Source: Bosea sp. (in: a-proteobacteria) (GTDB lineage Bacteria; Pseudomonadota; Alphaproteobacteria; Rhizobiales; Beijerinckiaceae). From it: DNA of 64,000 nucleotides. The notes beneath the pieces were generated by a model, which was not told where the DNA came from, did not search any database, and saw only the letters and a program-made list of their open reading frames with translations. Location: positions 930,001-994,000 of the forward strand of contig NZ_JAMLIX010000002.1 of NCBI RefSeq assembly GCF_023953965.1. Reading direction: 5' to 3'. A program made the translations under genes and the position numbers. Of this stretch, positions 16,146 to 25,345 are shown piece by piece (the first letter of the stretch is position 1; every line of letters begins with the position of its first letter).

Positions 16146-18140
16146 ATGTATCACGCGATCGTCTTCCTCCCCCTGATCGGCTTCCTGATCGCCGGCCTCT
16201 TCGGCCGGCTGATCGGCGCGCGCGGCTCCGAGATCGTCACGACCTCGCTGCTGATGGTCTCCGCCGTCCTCTCCTGGGTCGCCTTCGTCCAGGTCGGCTT
16301 CGGCGCCGGCACGACGCGCGTTCAGGTCGCGAGCTGGATTTCGTCGGGCGAATTGCAGGTCGACTGGGCCTTCCGCGTCGACACGCTGACCGCGGTGATG
16401 CTGGTCGTGGTCAACACGGTCTCCTCGCTCGTGCATCTCTATTCGATCGGCTACATGCACGAGGATCCGCACCGTCCGCGCTTCTTCGCCTATCTCTCGC
16501 TGTTCACCTTCGCCATGCTGATGCTGGTGACGGCGGACAACCTCGTCCAGATGTTCTTCGGCTGGGAAGGGGTGGGCCTCGCCTCCTATCTGCTGATCGG
16601 CTTCTGGTACCAGAAGCCCTCGGCCAATGCGGCGGCGATGAAGGCGTTCATCGTCAACCGCGTCGGCGATTTCGGCTTCTCGCTCGGCATCTTCCTGGTC
16701 TTCGTGCTGTTCGGCTCGGTCGGCTTCGACGCGATCTTCCCGCGTGTGGGCGAGCTTGCGGGCCAGGGCTTCCGCTTCCTCGGCTATGACTGGAACGCGC
16801 TGACGCTGACCTGCCTCTTGCTGTTCATGGGCGCCATGGGCAAGTCGGCGCAGTTCCTGCTCCACACCTGGCTGCCGGACGCGATGGAAGGCCCGACCCC
16901 GGTCTCGGCGCTGATCCATGCCGCGACCATGGTCACCGCCGGCGTCTTCATGCTGGCGCGCCTGTCGCCGATCTTCGAATACGCGCCGGTCGCGCTCACC
17001 GTCGTCGTCGCCATCGGCGCCACCACCGCCTTCTTCGCGGCGACGGTCGGCCTCGTGCAGAACGACATCAAGCGCGTCATCGCCTATTCGACCTGCTCGC
17101 AGCTCGGCTACATGTTCGTGGCGCTGGGCGTCGGCAATTACGGCGCCGGCATCTTCCACCTCTTCACCCACGCCTTCTTCAAGGCGCTGCTGTTCCTCGG
17201 CGCCGGCTCCGTCATCCACGCGATGCATCACGAGCAGGACATGCGCCATATGGGGGGCCTGAGGAAGCACATCCCGCTGACCGCAGCCGCGATGACGATC
17301 GGCACGCTGGCGCTGACCGGTTTCCCCGGCTTCGCCGGCTACTTCTCGAAGGACGCGATCATCGAGAGCGCCTATGCCTCGGTGGCGCATGGCGGCTTCG
17401 CCAGTTCCTACGCCTTCGTGCTGCTGGTCGCAGCCGCCTGCATGACCTCGTTCTATTCCTGGCGGCTCTATTTCATGACCTTCGAGGGCAAGCCGCGCTG
17501 GGGCCACGGCCATGATTCACACGGCCATGACGACCACGCTTACGACGATCACGGCCACGGCCACGGTCATGACCACACGCCGCACGAGAGCCCCTGGGTC
17601 ATGCTGATCCCGCTCGCGGTGCTGGCGCTCGGCGCGGTCGCGGCCGGCTTCGTCTTCAAGGGCGCCTTCATCGGCGACGGTTTCGAGGCGTTCTGGAAGT
17701 CGGCCCTGTTCATGGGCAAGGACAACCACATCCTGCACGAGATGCATGAAGTGCCGGCATGGGTGGTCTGGTCGCCCTTCGTGGCGATGCTGCTCGGCTT
17801 CGTCCTCGCCTGGTACATGTATGTCCGCCGGCCGGACGTGCCCGGCAAGCTCGCCGCCGCCAACCCGATGCTGTACCAGTTCCTGCTCAACAAGTGGTAT
17901 TTCGACGAGCTCTACGACTTCCTGTTCGTCAGGCCGGCGAAATGGCTCGGCCGCTTTCTGTGGAAGAAGGGCGACGGCCTCGTCATCGACGGCTTCGGCC
18001 CGGACGGCGTCTCGGCCCGTGTGGTCGACGTCACCAACCGGGTGGTCAGGCTGCAGACCGGCTATCTCTATCACTATGCCTTCGCCATGCTGATCGGCAT
18101 CGCCGGTCTCGTGACCTGGTATCTCGTGGCGCGCGGGTGA
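16146..18140 (+). CDS. nuoL: NADH-quinone oxidoreductase subunit L
   Basis: 664 aa, the distal antiporter-like proton pump with its long lateral helix. Conserved blocks include FFGWEGVGLASYLLIGFWY (with the key Glu), GKSAQFLLHTWLPDAMEGPT and HAFFKALLFLGAGSVIH. Residues about 453-480 form an unusual histidine-rich loop (HGHDSHGHDD, then HGHGHGHDH) between C-terminal helices. The C-terminal lateral helix and final anchor helix (FAMLIGIAGLVTWYLVARG) are intact. nuoM begins 1 nt after the stop. Confidence 0.97.
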   Translation: MYHAIVFLPLIGFLIAGLFGRLIGARGSEIVTTSLLMVSAVLSWVAFVQVGFGAGTTRVQVASWISSGELQVDWAFRVDTLTAVMLVVVNTVSSLVHLYSIGYMHEDPHRPRFFAYLSLFTFAMLMLVTADNLVQMFFGWEGVGLASYLLIGFWYQKPSANAAAMKAFIVNRVGDFGFSLGIFLVFVLFGSVGFDAIFPRVGELAGQGFRFLGYDWNALTLTCLLLFMGAMGKSAQFLLHTWLPDAMEGPTPVSALIHAATMVTAGVFMLARLSPIFEYAPVALTVVVAIGATTAFFAATVGLVQNDIKRVIAYSTCSQLGYMFVALGVGNYGAGIFHLFTHAFFKALLFLGAGSVIHAMHHEQDMRHMGGLRKHIPLTAAAMTIGTLALTGFPGFAGYFSKDAIIESAYASVAHGGFASSYAFVLLVAAACMTSFYSWRLYFMTFEGKPRWGHGHDSHGHDDHAYDDHGHGHGHDHTPHESPWVMLIPLAVLALGAVAAGFVFKGAFIGDGFEAFWKSALFMGKDNHILHEMHEVPAWVVWSPFVAMLLGFVLAWYMYVRRPDVPGKLAAANPMLYQFLLNKWYFDELYDFLFVRPAKWLGRFLWKKGDGLVIDGFGPDGVSARVVDVTNRVVRLQTGYLYHYAFAMLIGIAGLVTWYLVARG

Positions 18141-18141
18141 G

Positions 18142-19656
18142 ATGATGTTCGGTTTCGGTATCCTCGCCGGTCTCCTGATCCTGCCGCTGGTCGGCGCCGC
18201 CTTCATCCTGGCGCAGCGCGGCGACGAGGCTTCGGTCAACTCCAACGCCCGCTGGGCGGCGCTGATCACGACGGTGCTGACCTTCCTGCTCGCCTGCGTC
18301 GCCTGGGGGCGGTTCGACACGGCCAATCCCGGCTTCCAGATGGTCGAGACCCATGGCTGGATCTCGGATGCGATCCGCTTCAAGCTCGGCGTCGACGGCT
18401 TCTCCTTCCCCTTCGTCGTGCTGACGGCCTTCCTGATGCCGTTCTGCATCCTCGCTTCCTGGACCTCGGTCGAGAAGCGGGTGCGGGAATACATGGTCGC
18501 CTTCCTCGTGCTGGAGACGCTGATGATCGGCGTCTTCGCGGCGCTCGACCTCGTGCTGTTCTACCTGTTCTTCGAGGCGGGCCTGATCCCGATGTTCCTG
18601 ATCATCGGCATCTGGGGCGGCAAAAGGCGCGTCTACGCCTCCTACAAGTTCTTCCTCTACACGCTGCTCGGCTCGGTCCTGATGCTGCTGGCGCTGATGG
18701 CGATGTACTGGAACGCCGGCACCACCGACATCCCGACGCTGCTCGCGCACAAGTTCCCCTCGCAGATGCAGCCCTGGCTGTGGCTCGCCTTCTTCGCCTC
18801 CTTCGCGGTGAAGATGCCGATGTGGCCGGTCCATACCTGGCTGCCCGACGCCCACGTCGAGGCGCCGACGGCGGGCTCCGTCGTGCTCGCCGCGATCCTC
18901 CTGAAGATGGGCGGCTACGGCTTCATCCGCTTCTCGATCCCGATGTTCCCGGAAGCCTCGGCGCTGTTCGCGCCGCTGGTCTTCGCGCTCTCCGTCATCG
19001 CCATCATCTACACCTCGCTGGTGGCGCTGATGCAGGAGGACATGAAGAAGCTGATCGCCTATTCCTCCGTCGCCCATATGGGCTTCGTGACGATGGGGCT
19101 GTTCACGCTGACCCCGCAGGGCATCCAGGGCGCGATGTACCAGATGGTCAGCCACGGGCTGGTCTCGGGCGCGCTCTTCCTCTGCGTCGGCGTGATCTAC
19201 GACCGCATGCACACCCGCGAGATCGCCGCCTATGGCGGGCTGGTGAGCCGCATGCCGGCCTATGCCGTGGTCTTCATGGTCTTCACCATGGCCAATGTCG
19301 GCCTGCCCGGCACCTCGGGCTTCGTCGGCGAGTTCCTGACGTTGCTCGGCGCCTTCCGCGCCAATCCGTGGGTCGCGTTCTTCGCGACGTCGGGCGTCAT
19401 CCTCTCGGCGGCCTATGCGCTCTGGCTCTACCGCCGGGTCGTCTTCGGCGAGCTCGAGAAGCCCGAGCTCAAGGACATCGAGGATCTGAACGGCCGCGAG
19501 GCGCTGATCCTGGTCCCGCTCGTCCTGCTGACGATCTGGTACGGCATCCAGCCGCACGCGATCCTCGACGCCTTCGCGGCGCCGACCGAGGCGCTCATCA
19601 AGAACTATCAGGCCGCGCTCACCGTCGCGAAGACGGCGCTGGCGGCCGCGCAGTAA
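18142..19656 (+). CDS. nuoM: NADH-quinone oxidoreductase subunit M
   Basis: 504 aa antiporter-like proton pump with about fourteen helices. Key residues lie in FFEAGLIPMFLIIGIWGG (helix 5 Glu), VKMPMWPVHTWLPDAHVEAP (helix 7-8 Lys and loop) and MQEDMKKLIAYSSVAHMG. The C-terminal region has GELEKPELKDIEDLNGREAL, normal in this group. Nine nucleotides separate it from nuoN. Confidence 0.97.
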   Translation: MMFGFGILAGLLILPLVGAAFILAQRGDEASVNSNARWAALITTVLTFLLACVAWGRFDTANPGFQMVETHGWISDAIRFKLGVDGFSFPFVVLTAFLMPFCILASWTSVEKRVREYMVAFLVLETLMIGVFAALDLVLFYLFFEAGLIPMFLIIGIWGGKRRVYASYKFFLYTLLGSVLMLLALMAMYWNAGTTDIPTLLAHKFPSQMQPWLWLAFFASFAVKMPMWPVHTWLPDAHVEAPTAGSVVLAAILLKMGGYGFIRFSIPMFPEASALFAPLVFALSVIAIIYTSLVALMQEDMKKLIAYSSVAHMGFVTMGLFTLTPQGIQGAMYQMVSHGLVSGALFLCVGVIYDRMHTREIAAYGGLVSRMPAYAVVFMVFTMANVGLPGTSGFVGEFLTLLGAFRANPWVAFFATSGVILSAAYALWLYRRVVFGELEKPELKDIEDLNGREALILVPLVLLTIWYGIQPHAILDAFAAPTEALIKNYQAALTVAKTALAAAQ

Positions 19657-19665
19657 GGTCTCGAC

Positions 19666-21093
19666 ATGGCTCTGCCCGCTCTCGGCCCGGCCCTGCCGGA
19701 AATCATCCTGGCCCTCGGCGCCATCGCCATGGTGCTGGTCGGCGCGATCCGCGGCGAGCGCGCGACGCGCCTGCTCGAGGGGCTGGCGCTCGCGCTCATG
19801 GCAATCGCGCTTGTGCTGGTGCTGTCGGGCGACGGGCGGGCCACGACCTTCAACGACGGTTTCATCGTTGACGGCTTCGCCCGCTTCATGAAGGTGCTGG
19901 CGCTGATCGGGGCGGCGGCCGCGATCCTGCTCGCCTGCGACCCGCTGCGCCGCGACGGCGTGATGCGCTTCGAATATCCGATCCTCGTCGTGCTGGCCAC
20001 CGTCGGCATGATGATGATGATCTCGGCGAACGACCTGATCAGCCTCTATATCGGCATCGAGCTGCAGTCGCTGGCGCTCTACGTCGTCGCCGCCTTCGAC
20101 CGGGACAACGCGAAATCGACGGAAGCCGGCCTGAAATACTTCATCCTCGGCACGCTCTCCTCCGGCATGCTGCTCTATGGCGGCTCGCTGGTCTACGGCT
20201 TCACCGGCACCGTCGCCTTCCCCGGCATCGCGGCCGCGACGCAAGGCGGCCATGCGGGGCTCGGCCTGATCTTCGGCATCGTCTTCATCGCCGGCGGCAT
20301 CGTCTTCAAGATCTCGGTCGTGCCGTTCCACATGTGGACGCCGGACGTCTACGAGGGCGCGCCGACCCCGGTCGCGGCCTTTTTCGCCTCGGCGCCGAAG
20401 ATGGCCGCCATGGCGATGGTGATCCGCGTCTTCGTCGGCGCCTTTCCGGGCGCGATCCACGACTGGCGCCAGATCATCGTCTTCGTCTCGATCGCCTCGA
20501 TGGCGCTCGGCGCCTTCGCCGCGATCGGCCAGCGCAACATCAAGCGCCTGCTCGCCTATTCCTCGATCGCCAATATGGGCTTCGCGCTGGTCGGGCTCGC
20601 CGCCGGCACGCCCGCCGGCGTGCAGGGCGTGATGACCTATATGGCGGTCTATCTCGCGACCACGCTCGGTGCCTTCGCCTGCGTGCTGATGATGCGCCGC
20701 GACGGCAAGCCGGTCGAGGACATCGGCGAGCTCGCCGGGCTGTCGCGGACCAATCCCTGGATGGCCTTCGCCTATGCGATGATGATGTTCTCGCTCGCCG
20801 GCATCCCGCCGCTCGCCGGCTTCTGGGCGAAGTTCTACGTCTTCCTCGCCGCGATCGACGCCAAGCTCTACGTGCTCGCCGTGATCGGCGTGCTGACCAG
20901 CGTGGTCGGCGCCTATTACTATCTGCGCATCGTCAAGCTGATCTATTTCGACGATCCGAAGCCGGCCTTCGAGGCCTCGGACCTCGGCGTGCGCGGCGTG
21001 CTGCTGGTCTCGGCGATCTTCGTGGTGGCGCTGTCGCTCCTGCCCTCGCCGCTGTTCGACTCGGCGGCCGCGGCGGCCAAGTCGCTGTTCTGA
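19666..21093 (+). CDS. nuoN: NADH-quinone oxidoreductase subunit N
   Basis: 475 aa antiporter-like pump with about fourteen helices. Conserved segments are LYIGIELQSLALYVVAAF, VVPFHMWTPDVYEGAPTPV and QRNIKRLLAYSSIANMGFAL, each carrying proton-path charged residues. Last nuo gene. birA starts 11 nt further on, so the operon very probably continues into the next genes. No terminator is seen here. Confidence 0.97.
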   Translation: MALPALGPALPEIILALGAIAMVLVGAIRGERATRLLEGLALALMAIALVLVLSGDGRATTFNDGFIVDGFARFMKVLALIGAAAAILLACDPLRRDGVMRFEYPILVVLATVGMMMMISANDLISLYIGIELQSLALYVVAAFDRDNAKSTEAGLKYFILGTLSSGMLLYGGSLVYGFTGTVAFPGIAAATQGGHAGLGLIFGIVFIAGGIVFKISVVPFHMWTPDVYEGAPTPVAAFFASAPKMAAMAMVIRVFVGAFPGAIHDWRQIIVFVSIASMALGAFAAIGQRNIKRLLAYSSIANMGFALVGLAAGTPAGVQGVMTYMAVYLATTLGAFACVLMMRRDGKPVEDIGELAGLSRTNPWMAFAYAMMMFSLAGIPPLAGFWAKFYVFLAAIDAKLYVLAVIGVLTSVVGAYYYLRIVKLIYFDDPKPAFEASDLGVRGVLLVSAIFVVALSLLPSPLFDSAAAAAKSLF

Positions 21094-21104
21094 GCTGAAG
21101 CCGC

Positions 21105-21869
21105 GTGCTCGGTGAGGCTGCCCGCGCCGCGGGCTATCGGCTGATCGTCCGTGACGAAGTCGGCTCCACCATGGCGGAGGCGCGGCGCGCGCTGGATCAG
21201 GGCGAGCCGGGCAGGCTCTGGATCGTCGCCCGCAGCCAGAATGCGGGCCGGGGACGCCACGGCCGGCAATGGGGCTCCCCGCCCGGCAATCTCTATGCGA
21301 GCCTCCTGCTGACCGATCCTTGCGAGCCGGCGCTGGCGCCGCAGCTCGGCTTCGTGGTGGGGCTTGCCCTGCACGATGCCGCTGCCGCGCTGCTCGGCCC
21401 GGCCGCATCGGGCCTGAAGCTGAAATGGCCGAACGACCTGCTGCTCGACCGCGCCAAGATCTCGGGCCTGCTGCTGGAAGGCGAGAGCCGGGCAGGGCGG
21501 CTCAACGTCATCGTCGGCTGCGGCGTCAACATCGCCTCCTGCCCGACGGACACGCCCTATCCGGCGACCTTCCTCAAGGCGGCGGCGCCGCAGGCCACGA
21601 TCGAAGCGATGCTCGGCGGCCTCACCGACGCCTTCGCCCGGCGCTTCGCCATCTGGTCGCAACCGGGCGGCTTCGGCCCGATCCGCGCCGCCTGGCTGGA
21701 GCGTGCCGCCTTCCTCGGTGAGACGATCACCATCCGCCTGCCGGACGGCCCGCTCAGCGGCATCTTCGCCGGACTCGACCCCTCCGGGCGGCTCGAACTC
21801 GAGACCGGGACGGGCCGGCGCCTGATCGATGCCGGCGACCTGTTCTTCGGCCCGCCTCCCCAGGGCTGA
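21105..21869 (+). CDS. birA: Biotin--[acetyl-CoA-carboxylase] ligase
   Basis: 254 aa from a GTG start. It attaches biotin to carboxylase carrier proteins via biotinyl-5'-AMP. GRGRHGRQW (residues 48-56) is the adenylate-binding loop and KWPND (107-111) the second signature; GLLLEGE and VIVGCGVNI complete the core. The C-terminal 50 residues form the small SH3-like cap. There is no N-terminal helix-turn-helix, so it should be an enzyme only and not a repressor. Placement after nuoN is common in alphaproteobacteria. Confidence 0.93.
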   Translation: MLGEAARAAGYRLIVRDEVGSTMAEARRALDQGEPGRLWIVARSQNAGRGRHGRQWGSPPGNLYASLLLTDPCEPALAPQLGFVVGLALHDAAAALLGPAASGLKLKWPNDLLLDRAKISGLLLEGESRAGRLNVIVGCGVNIASCPTDTPYPATFLKAAAPQATIEAMLGGLTDAFARRFAIWSQPGGFGPIRAAWLERAAFLGETITIRLPDGPLSGIFAGLDPSGRLELETGTGRRLIDAGDLFFGPPPQG

Positions 21870-21963
21870 ACCGTCATTGCAATGACGGAGGCGCATGTCC
21901 CTATGGAGGCGTGCCGCTCGTCATGTTAGGGCTGCAACGCCCGCCGACCGCCAAGGATACCCC

Positions 21964-23634
21964 GTGACCCGCGCCTCCGACCAACTCGTCTTCGTTCCCC
22001 TCGGCGGCCTCGGCGAAATCGGCATGAACGCCGCCCTCTACGGCTTCGGGCCGGAGGGACGGCGCAAATGGATCCTGGTCGATTGCGGCCTGTCCTTCGC
22101 CGGGCCGGAGGCGCCGGGCGTCGATATCGTCCTGCCGGACCTGCGCTATATCGTCGAGGAGCGGGCGAATCTTCTCGGCATCGTCATCACCCACGCCCAC
22201 GAGGACCATATCGGCGCGCTCGCCGCGCTCTGGCCCTCGTTGCGCGCGCCGGTGTATTGCACGCGCTTCGCCGCCGGCCTGCTCGCGACGCGCCGCCTCT
22301 CGGAGCCCGGCGCGCCCAATGTCGAGATCAACATCGTGCCGCAGGGCGGGCGGATCACGCTCGGCCCCTTCGACATCGAGTTCGTGCCCGTGGCGCATTC
22401 GATCCCCGAATCGAACGCGCTCGCGATCCGCACGCCTGTCGGCCTCGTCGTCCATAGTGGCGACTGGAAGATCGATCCGACGCCGCGCGTCGGCCTGCCC
22501 ACCGACGAGAAGCGCCTGCGCGAGCTCGGCGACGAGGGCGTGCTGGCGCTGATCTGCGATTCGACCAACGTCATGCGCGACGGCACGAGTCCGAGCGAGG
22601 CCGATGTCGCCGCCAAGCTGAAGGAGCTGGTCGCCTCGGCGCCCGGCCGCGTCGCCGTCACCACCTTCGCCTCCAACGTCGCGCGGCTGCGCGCCGTGGC
22701 GGAAGCCGCGATGGCGAATGAGCGCGAGGTCGTCGTCGTCGGCCGCGCCATGGACCGCGTCATCGATGTGGCGCGCGAATGCGGCTATCTCGACGGCATA
22801 CCCGCCTTCCGCCCGGTCGACGCCTATGGCTACCTGCCGCGCGACAAGGTGGTGGCGCTGGTGACGGGCAGCCAGGGCGAGCCGCGCGCCGCGCTCTCGC
22901 GCATCGCCGCCGACGATCATCCCGAGATCGCGCTCTCGCCCGGCGACCGCGTGATCTTCTCCTCGCGCACCATTCCCGGCAACGAGAAATCGGTCGGCAA
23001 CATCCTGAACGCGCTGGCGCGCGACAACATCGAGATCATCACCGACCGCACCCATCTGGTCCACGTCTCCGGTCATCCCCGCCGCGAGGAGCTGGCAAGG
23101 CTCTATGGCTGGCTGAAGCCGCGGATCGCGATCCCCGCCCATGGCGAGGATCTGCATCTGGCCGAGCACGAAAGCTTCGCCCGCAGCCTCGGCGTCAAGC
23201 ATGTGCTGCGCGCCGGCAATGGCGACGTGGTCGCGATCGCGGCCGAGGGCGCGCGCAAGGTCGACGAGGCGCCCCATGGCCGGCTCTACCAGGACGGCTC
23301 GCTCCTGGTGAATGCGCTGGAGAAGACGATTCAGGAGCGCCGCCGGCTCTCCTTCGCCGGCATCGTCTCGATCGCGGTCGCGGTCGACGCGAAGGGCGCC
23401 ATCGCCGGCGAGCCCGAGATCGCCGTGCTCGGCCTGCCGCCCAGGACCCGCGACGGCAGCGCTTTCGACGAATATGTCGCCGATACGCTCGCCGACCTCA
23501 TCGACAACATCCCCAAGGCCCGCCGCCGCGATCCCGAGGCGCTGCGCAACGCGCTGGAGCGCGGCATCCGCAGCGCGGTCAACGAGGAGTGGGGCAAGAA
23601 GCCGCTGGTGCACGCGCTGGTGATTGAGGTGTAA
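21964..23634 (+). CDS. rnj: Ribonuclease J
   Basis: 556 aa metallo-beta-lactamase/beta-CASP nuclease that processes and degrades RNA, with endo- and 5'-exonuclease activities known for the family. The metal-binding motif HAHEDH is at residues 77-82. SGHPRREEL, with IPAHGE soon after, belongs to the beta-CASP and final metal region. The frame is open back to an ATG at 21895, but the GTG at 21964 is preferred: AAGGA lies 6 nt upstream and the conserved N-terminus (QLVFVPLGGLGEIGMN) follows at once. Confidence 0.93.
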   Translation: MTRASDQLVFVPLGGLGEIGMNAALYGFGPEGRRKWILVDCGLSFAGPEAPGVDIVLPDLRYIVEERANLLGIVITHAHEDHIGALAALWPSLRAPVYCTRFAAGLLATRRLSEPGAPNVEINIVPQGGRITLGPFDIEFVPVAHSIPESNALAIRTPVGLVVHSGDWKIDPTPRVGLPTDEKRLRELGDEGVLALICDSTNVMRDGTSPSEADVAAKLKELVASAPGRVAVTTFASNVARLRAVAEAAMANEREVVVVGRAMDRVIDVARECGYLDGIPAFRPVDAYGYLPRDKVVALVTGSQGEPRAALSRIAADDHPEIALSPGDRVIFSSRTIPGNEKSVGNILNALARDNIEIITDRTHLVHVSGHPRREELARLYGWLKPRIAIPAHGEDLHLAEHESFARSLGVKHVLRAGNGDVVAIAAEGARKVDEAPHGRLYQDGSLLVNALEKTIQERRRLSFAGIVSIAVAVDAKGAIAGEPEIAVLGLPPRTRDGSAFDEYVADTLADLIDNIPKARRRDPEALRNALERGIRSAVNEEWGKKPLVHALVIEV

Positions 23635-23670
23635 GGCTATAAGGCAGTCGAACACCGCTGCGGAGCTCCC

Positions 23671-24075
<405 letters not shown>

Positions 24076-24082
24076 GGGCCGC

Positions 24083-24313
24083 ATGAACATCGTCGGCGGC
24101 TTCGCCCTTTATTTCATCATCTGGTGGATCACGCTCTTCGCGGTGCTGCCCTTCGGCATCCGCAGCCAGCATGAGACAGGCGATGTCGTGGCCGGAACGG
24201 AACCCGGCGCCCCCGTGCTGCCGAGGCTCCTGAGGAAGGCTGTCGTCACCTCGCTGATCGCGGCGGTGATCTTCGCCGGCGTCTGGTATGCCTGGGTGAC
24301 CTACGACGTCTGA
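24083..24313 (+). CDS. DUF1467 family small membrane protein
   Basis: 76 aa with two transmembrane helices, about residues 5-25 (GGFALYFIIWWITLFAVLPF) and 51-72. Between them lies the short loop GIRSQHETGDVVAGTEPGAP, which is the hallmark of DUF1467. The function is unknown. It starts 7 nt after mce and is probably co-transcribed. In related genomes it usually sits between mce and proS, but here proS is about 35 kb away. Confidence 0.88.
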   Translation: MNIVGGFALYFIIWWITLFAVLPFGIRSQHETGDVVAGTEPGAPVLPRLLRKAVVTSLIAAVIFAGVWYAWVTYDV

Positions 24314-24338
24314 GGGAACGGCTTTGCGCTACACGCCT

Positions 24339-24380
24339 GTCATTCCGGGGCTTCGCGCCTGTGGCGCGCCCCGGAATGAC
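24339..24380. repeat. Palindromic intergenic repeat, short form
   Basis: Perfect 13-bp inverted arms, GTCATTCCGGGGC and GCCCCGGAATGAC, enclose a 16-bp centre. The arms equal the outer ends of the longer copies at 34086, 40729 and 62796, so this looks like a version lacking the middle. It lies 26 bp after the DUF1467 stop and may also end that transcript as a hairpin. Confidence 0.85.
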
Positions 24381-24400
24381 AACGGTGCTGGGATACCGCC

Positions 24401-24432
24401 CAAGAAAAAAGGCAAGGCCGATGCCTTGCCTT
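24401..24432 (-). terminator. Intrinsic terminator of the minus-strand small RNA
   Basis: Read on the minus strand, AAGGCAAGGC, a 4-nt loop and GCCTTGCCTT form a 10-bp stem running straight into TTTTTTCTTG. This is one of the clearest Rho-independent terminators in the window. No protein gene lies upstream of it on that strand for more than 5 kb. Confidence 0.85.
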
Positions 24433-24558
24433 GATCAGTCCGCTTTTACCGCTGCACCGGCGCACATTCGAAAAGCGTGCGACTCGTTTTGCGAGGCGGG
24501 CGTTTGTTCCTCCCAAGACCTGGTCCGCAGCGCTTCGGCCAGCAAAGCGCTCCCAGCA
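24404..24558 (-). ncRNA. Candidate small RNA of unknown family
   Basis: An RNA of about 155 nt is bounded by a good promoter (24565-24593) and a strong terminator (24401-24432), with no open frame of note inside. Local hairpins can be drawn: AGCGCTT with AAGCGCT near the 5' end, CTCG-CAAAA-CGAG in the middle, and GCAC...GTGC before the terminator. The 5' GCTGC can pair with GCAGC near the 3' part. I looked for 4.5S/SRP, tmRNA and RNase P signatures and found none. 6S RNA has a suitable size but I cannot confirm it. The unit lies between DUF1467 and a cyclophilin gene and points away from the cyclophilin. Confidence 0.65.
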
Positions 24559-24564
24559 GCGAAA

Positions 24565-24593
24565 AGATTAGCTCATCGTGGCGGCTCTGTCAC
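24565..24593 (-). promoter_or_regulatory. Promoter of the candidate small RNA
   Basis: On the minus strand GTGACA (24593-24588) and TAATCT (24570-24565) are separated by exactly 17 bp. The predicted start is near 24558. The same TAATCT -10 appears in front of ubiT and of the LexA-controlled gene at 63072. Confidence 0.6.
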
Positions 24594-24759
24594 CAGTTTA
24601 GGCAGAATGAGCCTCGAATTTTTGCAAGATTAATCTCTCGTGCTCTTGTGCGGTGCAGCAAGGGCAGGGGGGGTGGATCGCAGCCATGCCTTGTTCCGGC
24701 CAAAGGATGGAGCTATCGACCGGTATCCGCCGGGCTTTCCGGCGGCCATGGAGATCTTC

Positions 24760-25311
24760 ATGCTGCGCAGCTCGCTCGCCGCTCTCGCCGTCGTCGCCTC
24801 GCTCGGTTTCGCCCAGGCCCAGAGCCCGAAGCCCGATCCGGAGAACACCGTCATCCTCGAGACCAAGGACGGGCCGGTCACCATCCGCCTGAGGCCGGAT
24901 CTGGCGCCCAAGCACGTCGCGCAGATCAAGACGCTGGTGAAGCGCGGCTTCTATGACGGCATCGTCTTCCACCGCGTCATCGACGGCTTCATGGCCCAGA
25001 CCGGCGACCCGACCGGCACCGGCACCGGCAAGTCCGACCTGCCGAACCTGCCCGCCGAGTTCACCCAGACGCCCTACAAGGTCGGCTCCGTCGGCATGGC
25101 CCGCTCGGCCTCGCCGGATTCGGCCAATTCGCAGTTCTTCATCTGCTATGAGGGCTGCGGCTCGCTGACCGGCCAGTACACGCTGTTCGGCGAGGTCGTT
25201 TCGGGCATGGACGCCGTGCGCAAGATCAAGAAGGGCTCCAGCGCCGCCAACGGCCAGGTCAGCGCCCCCGACAAGATCGTCCGCATGCGGATGCAGGCCG
25301 ACGCCAAGTAG
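24760..25311 (+). CDS. Periplasmic cyclophilin-type peptidyl-prolyl isomerase
   Basis: 183 aa. Residues 1-20 form a signal peptide ending FAQA, so the enzyme is exported. The rest is one cyclophilin domain with FYDGIVFHRVIDGFMAQTGD and NSQFFICYEG, which hold the catalytic Arg/Phe/Gln set. The ATG at 24760 is chosen over the in-frame ATG at 24748 because GGAG lies 6 nt upstream and the signal peptide then starts with MLRSS. It helps fold envelope proteins at proline bonds. A second, cytosolic cyclophilin follows one gene later. Confidence 0.92.
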   Translation: MLRSSLAALAVVASLGFAQAQSPKPDPENTVILETKDGPVTIRLRPDLAPKHVAQIKTLVKRGFYDGIVFHRVIDGFMAQTGDPTGTGTGKSDLPNLPAEFTQTPYKVGSVGMARSASPDSANSQFFICYEGCGSLTGQYTLFGEVVSGMDAVRKIKKGSSAANGQVSAPDKIVRMRMQADAK

Positions 25312-25345
25312 GCGGCATGCCGGGCGCGAGCCCAGGAGGGCGGCG

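Noticed and set aside
18046..21408. A 1120-codon open frame on the minus strand opposite nuoM, nuoN and birA
   Set aside because: Its product is a run of Arg/Asp/His/Glu-rich sequence without domains. It is the antisense shadow of GC-rich genes whose identity is certain.
21895..21963. ATG at 21895 as the RNase J start
   Set aside because: It would add 23 residues without family similarity, while the GTG at 21964 has AAGGA at ideal spacing.
24404..24558. Assignment of the small RNA as SRP 4.5S RNA, tmRNA or RNase P RNA
   Set aside because: The GGAAGCAGCC core of SRP RNA, a tRNA-like end and the RNase P conserved core are all absent. 6S RNA could be neither confirmed nor excluded.
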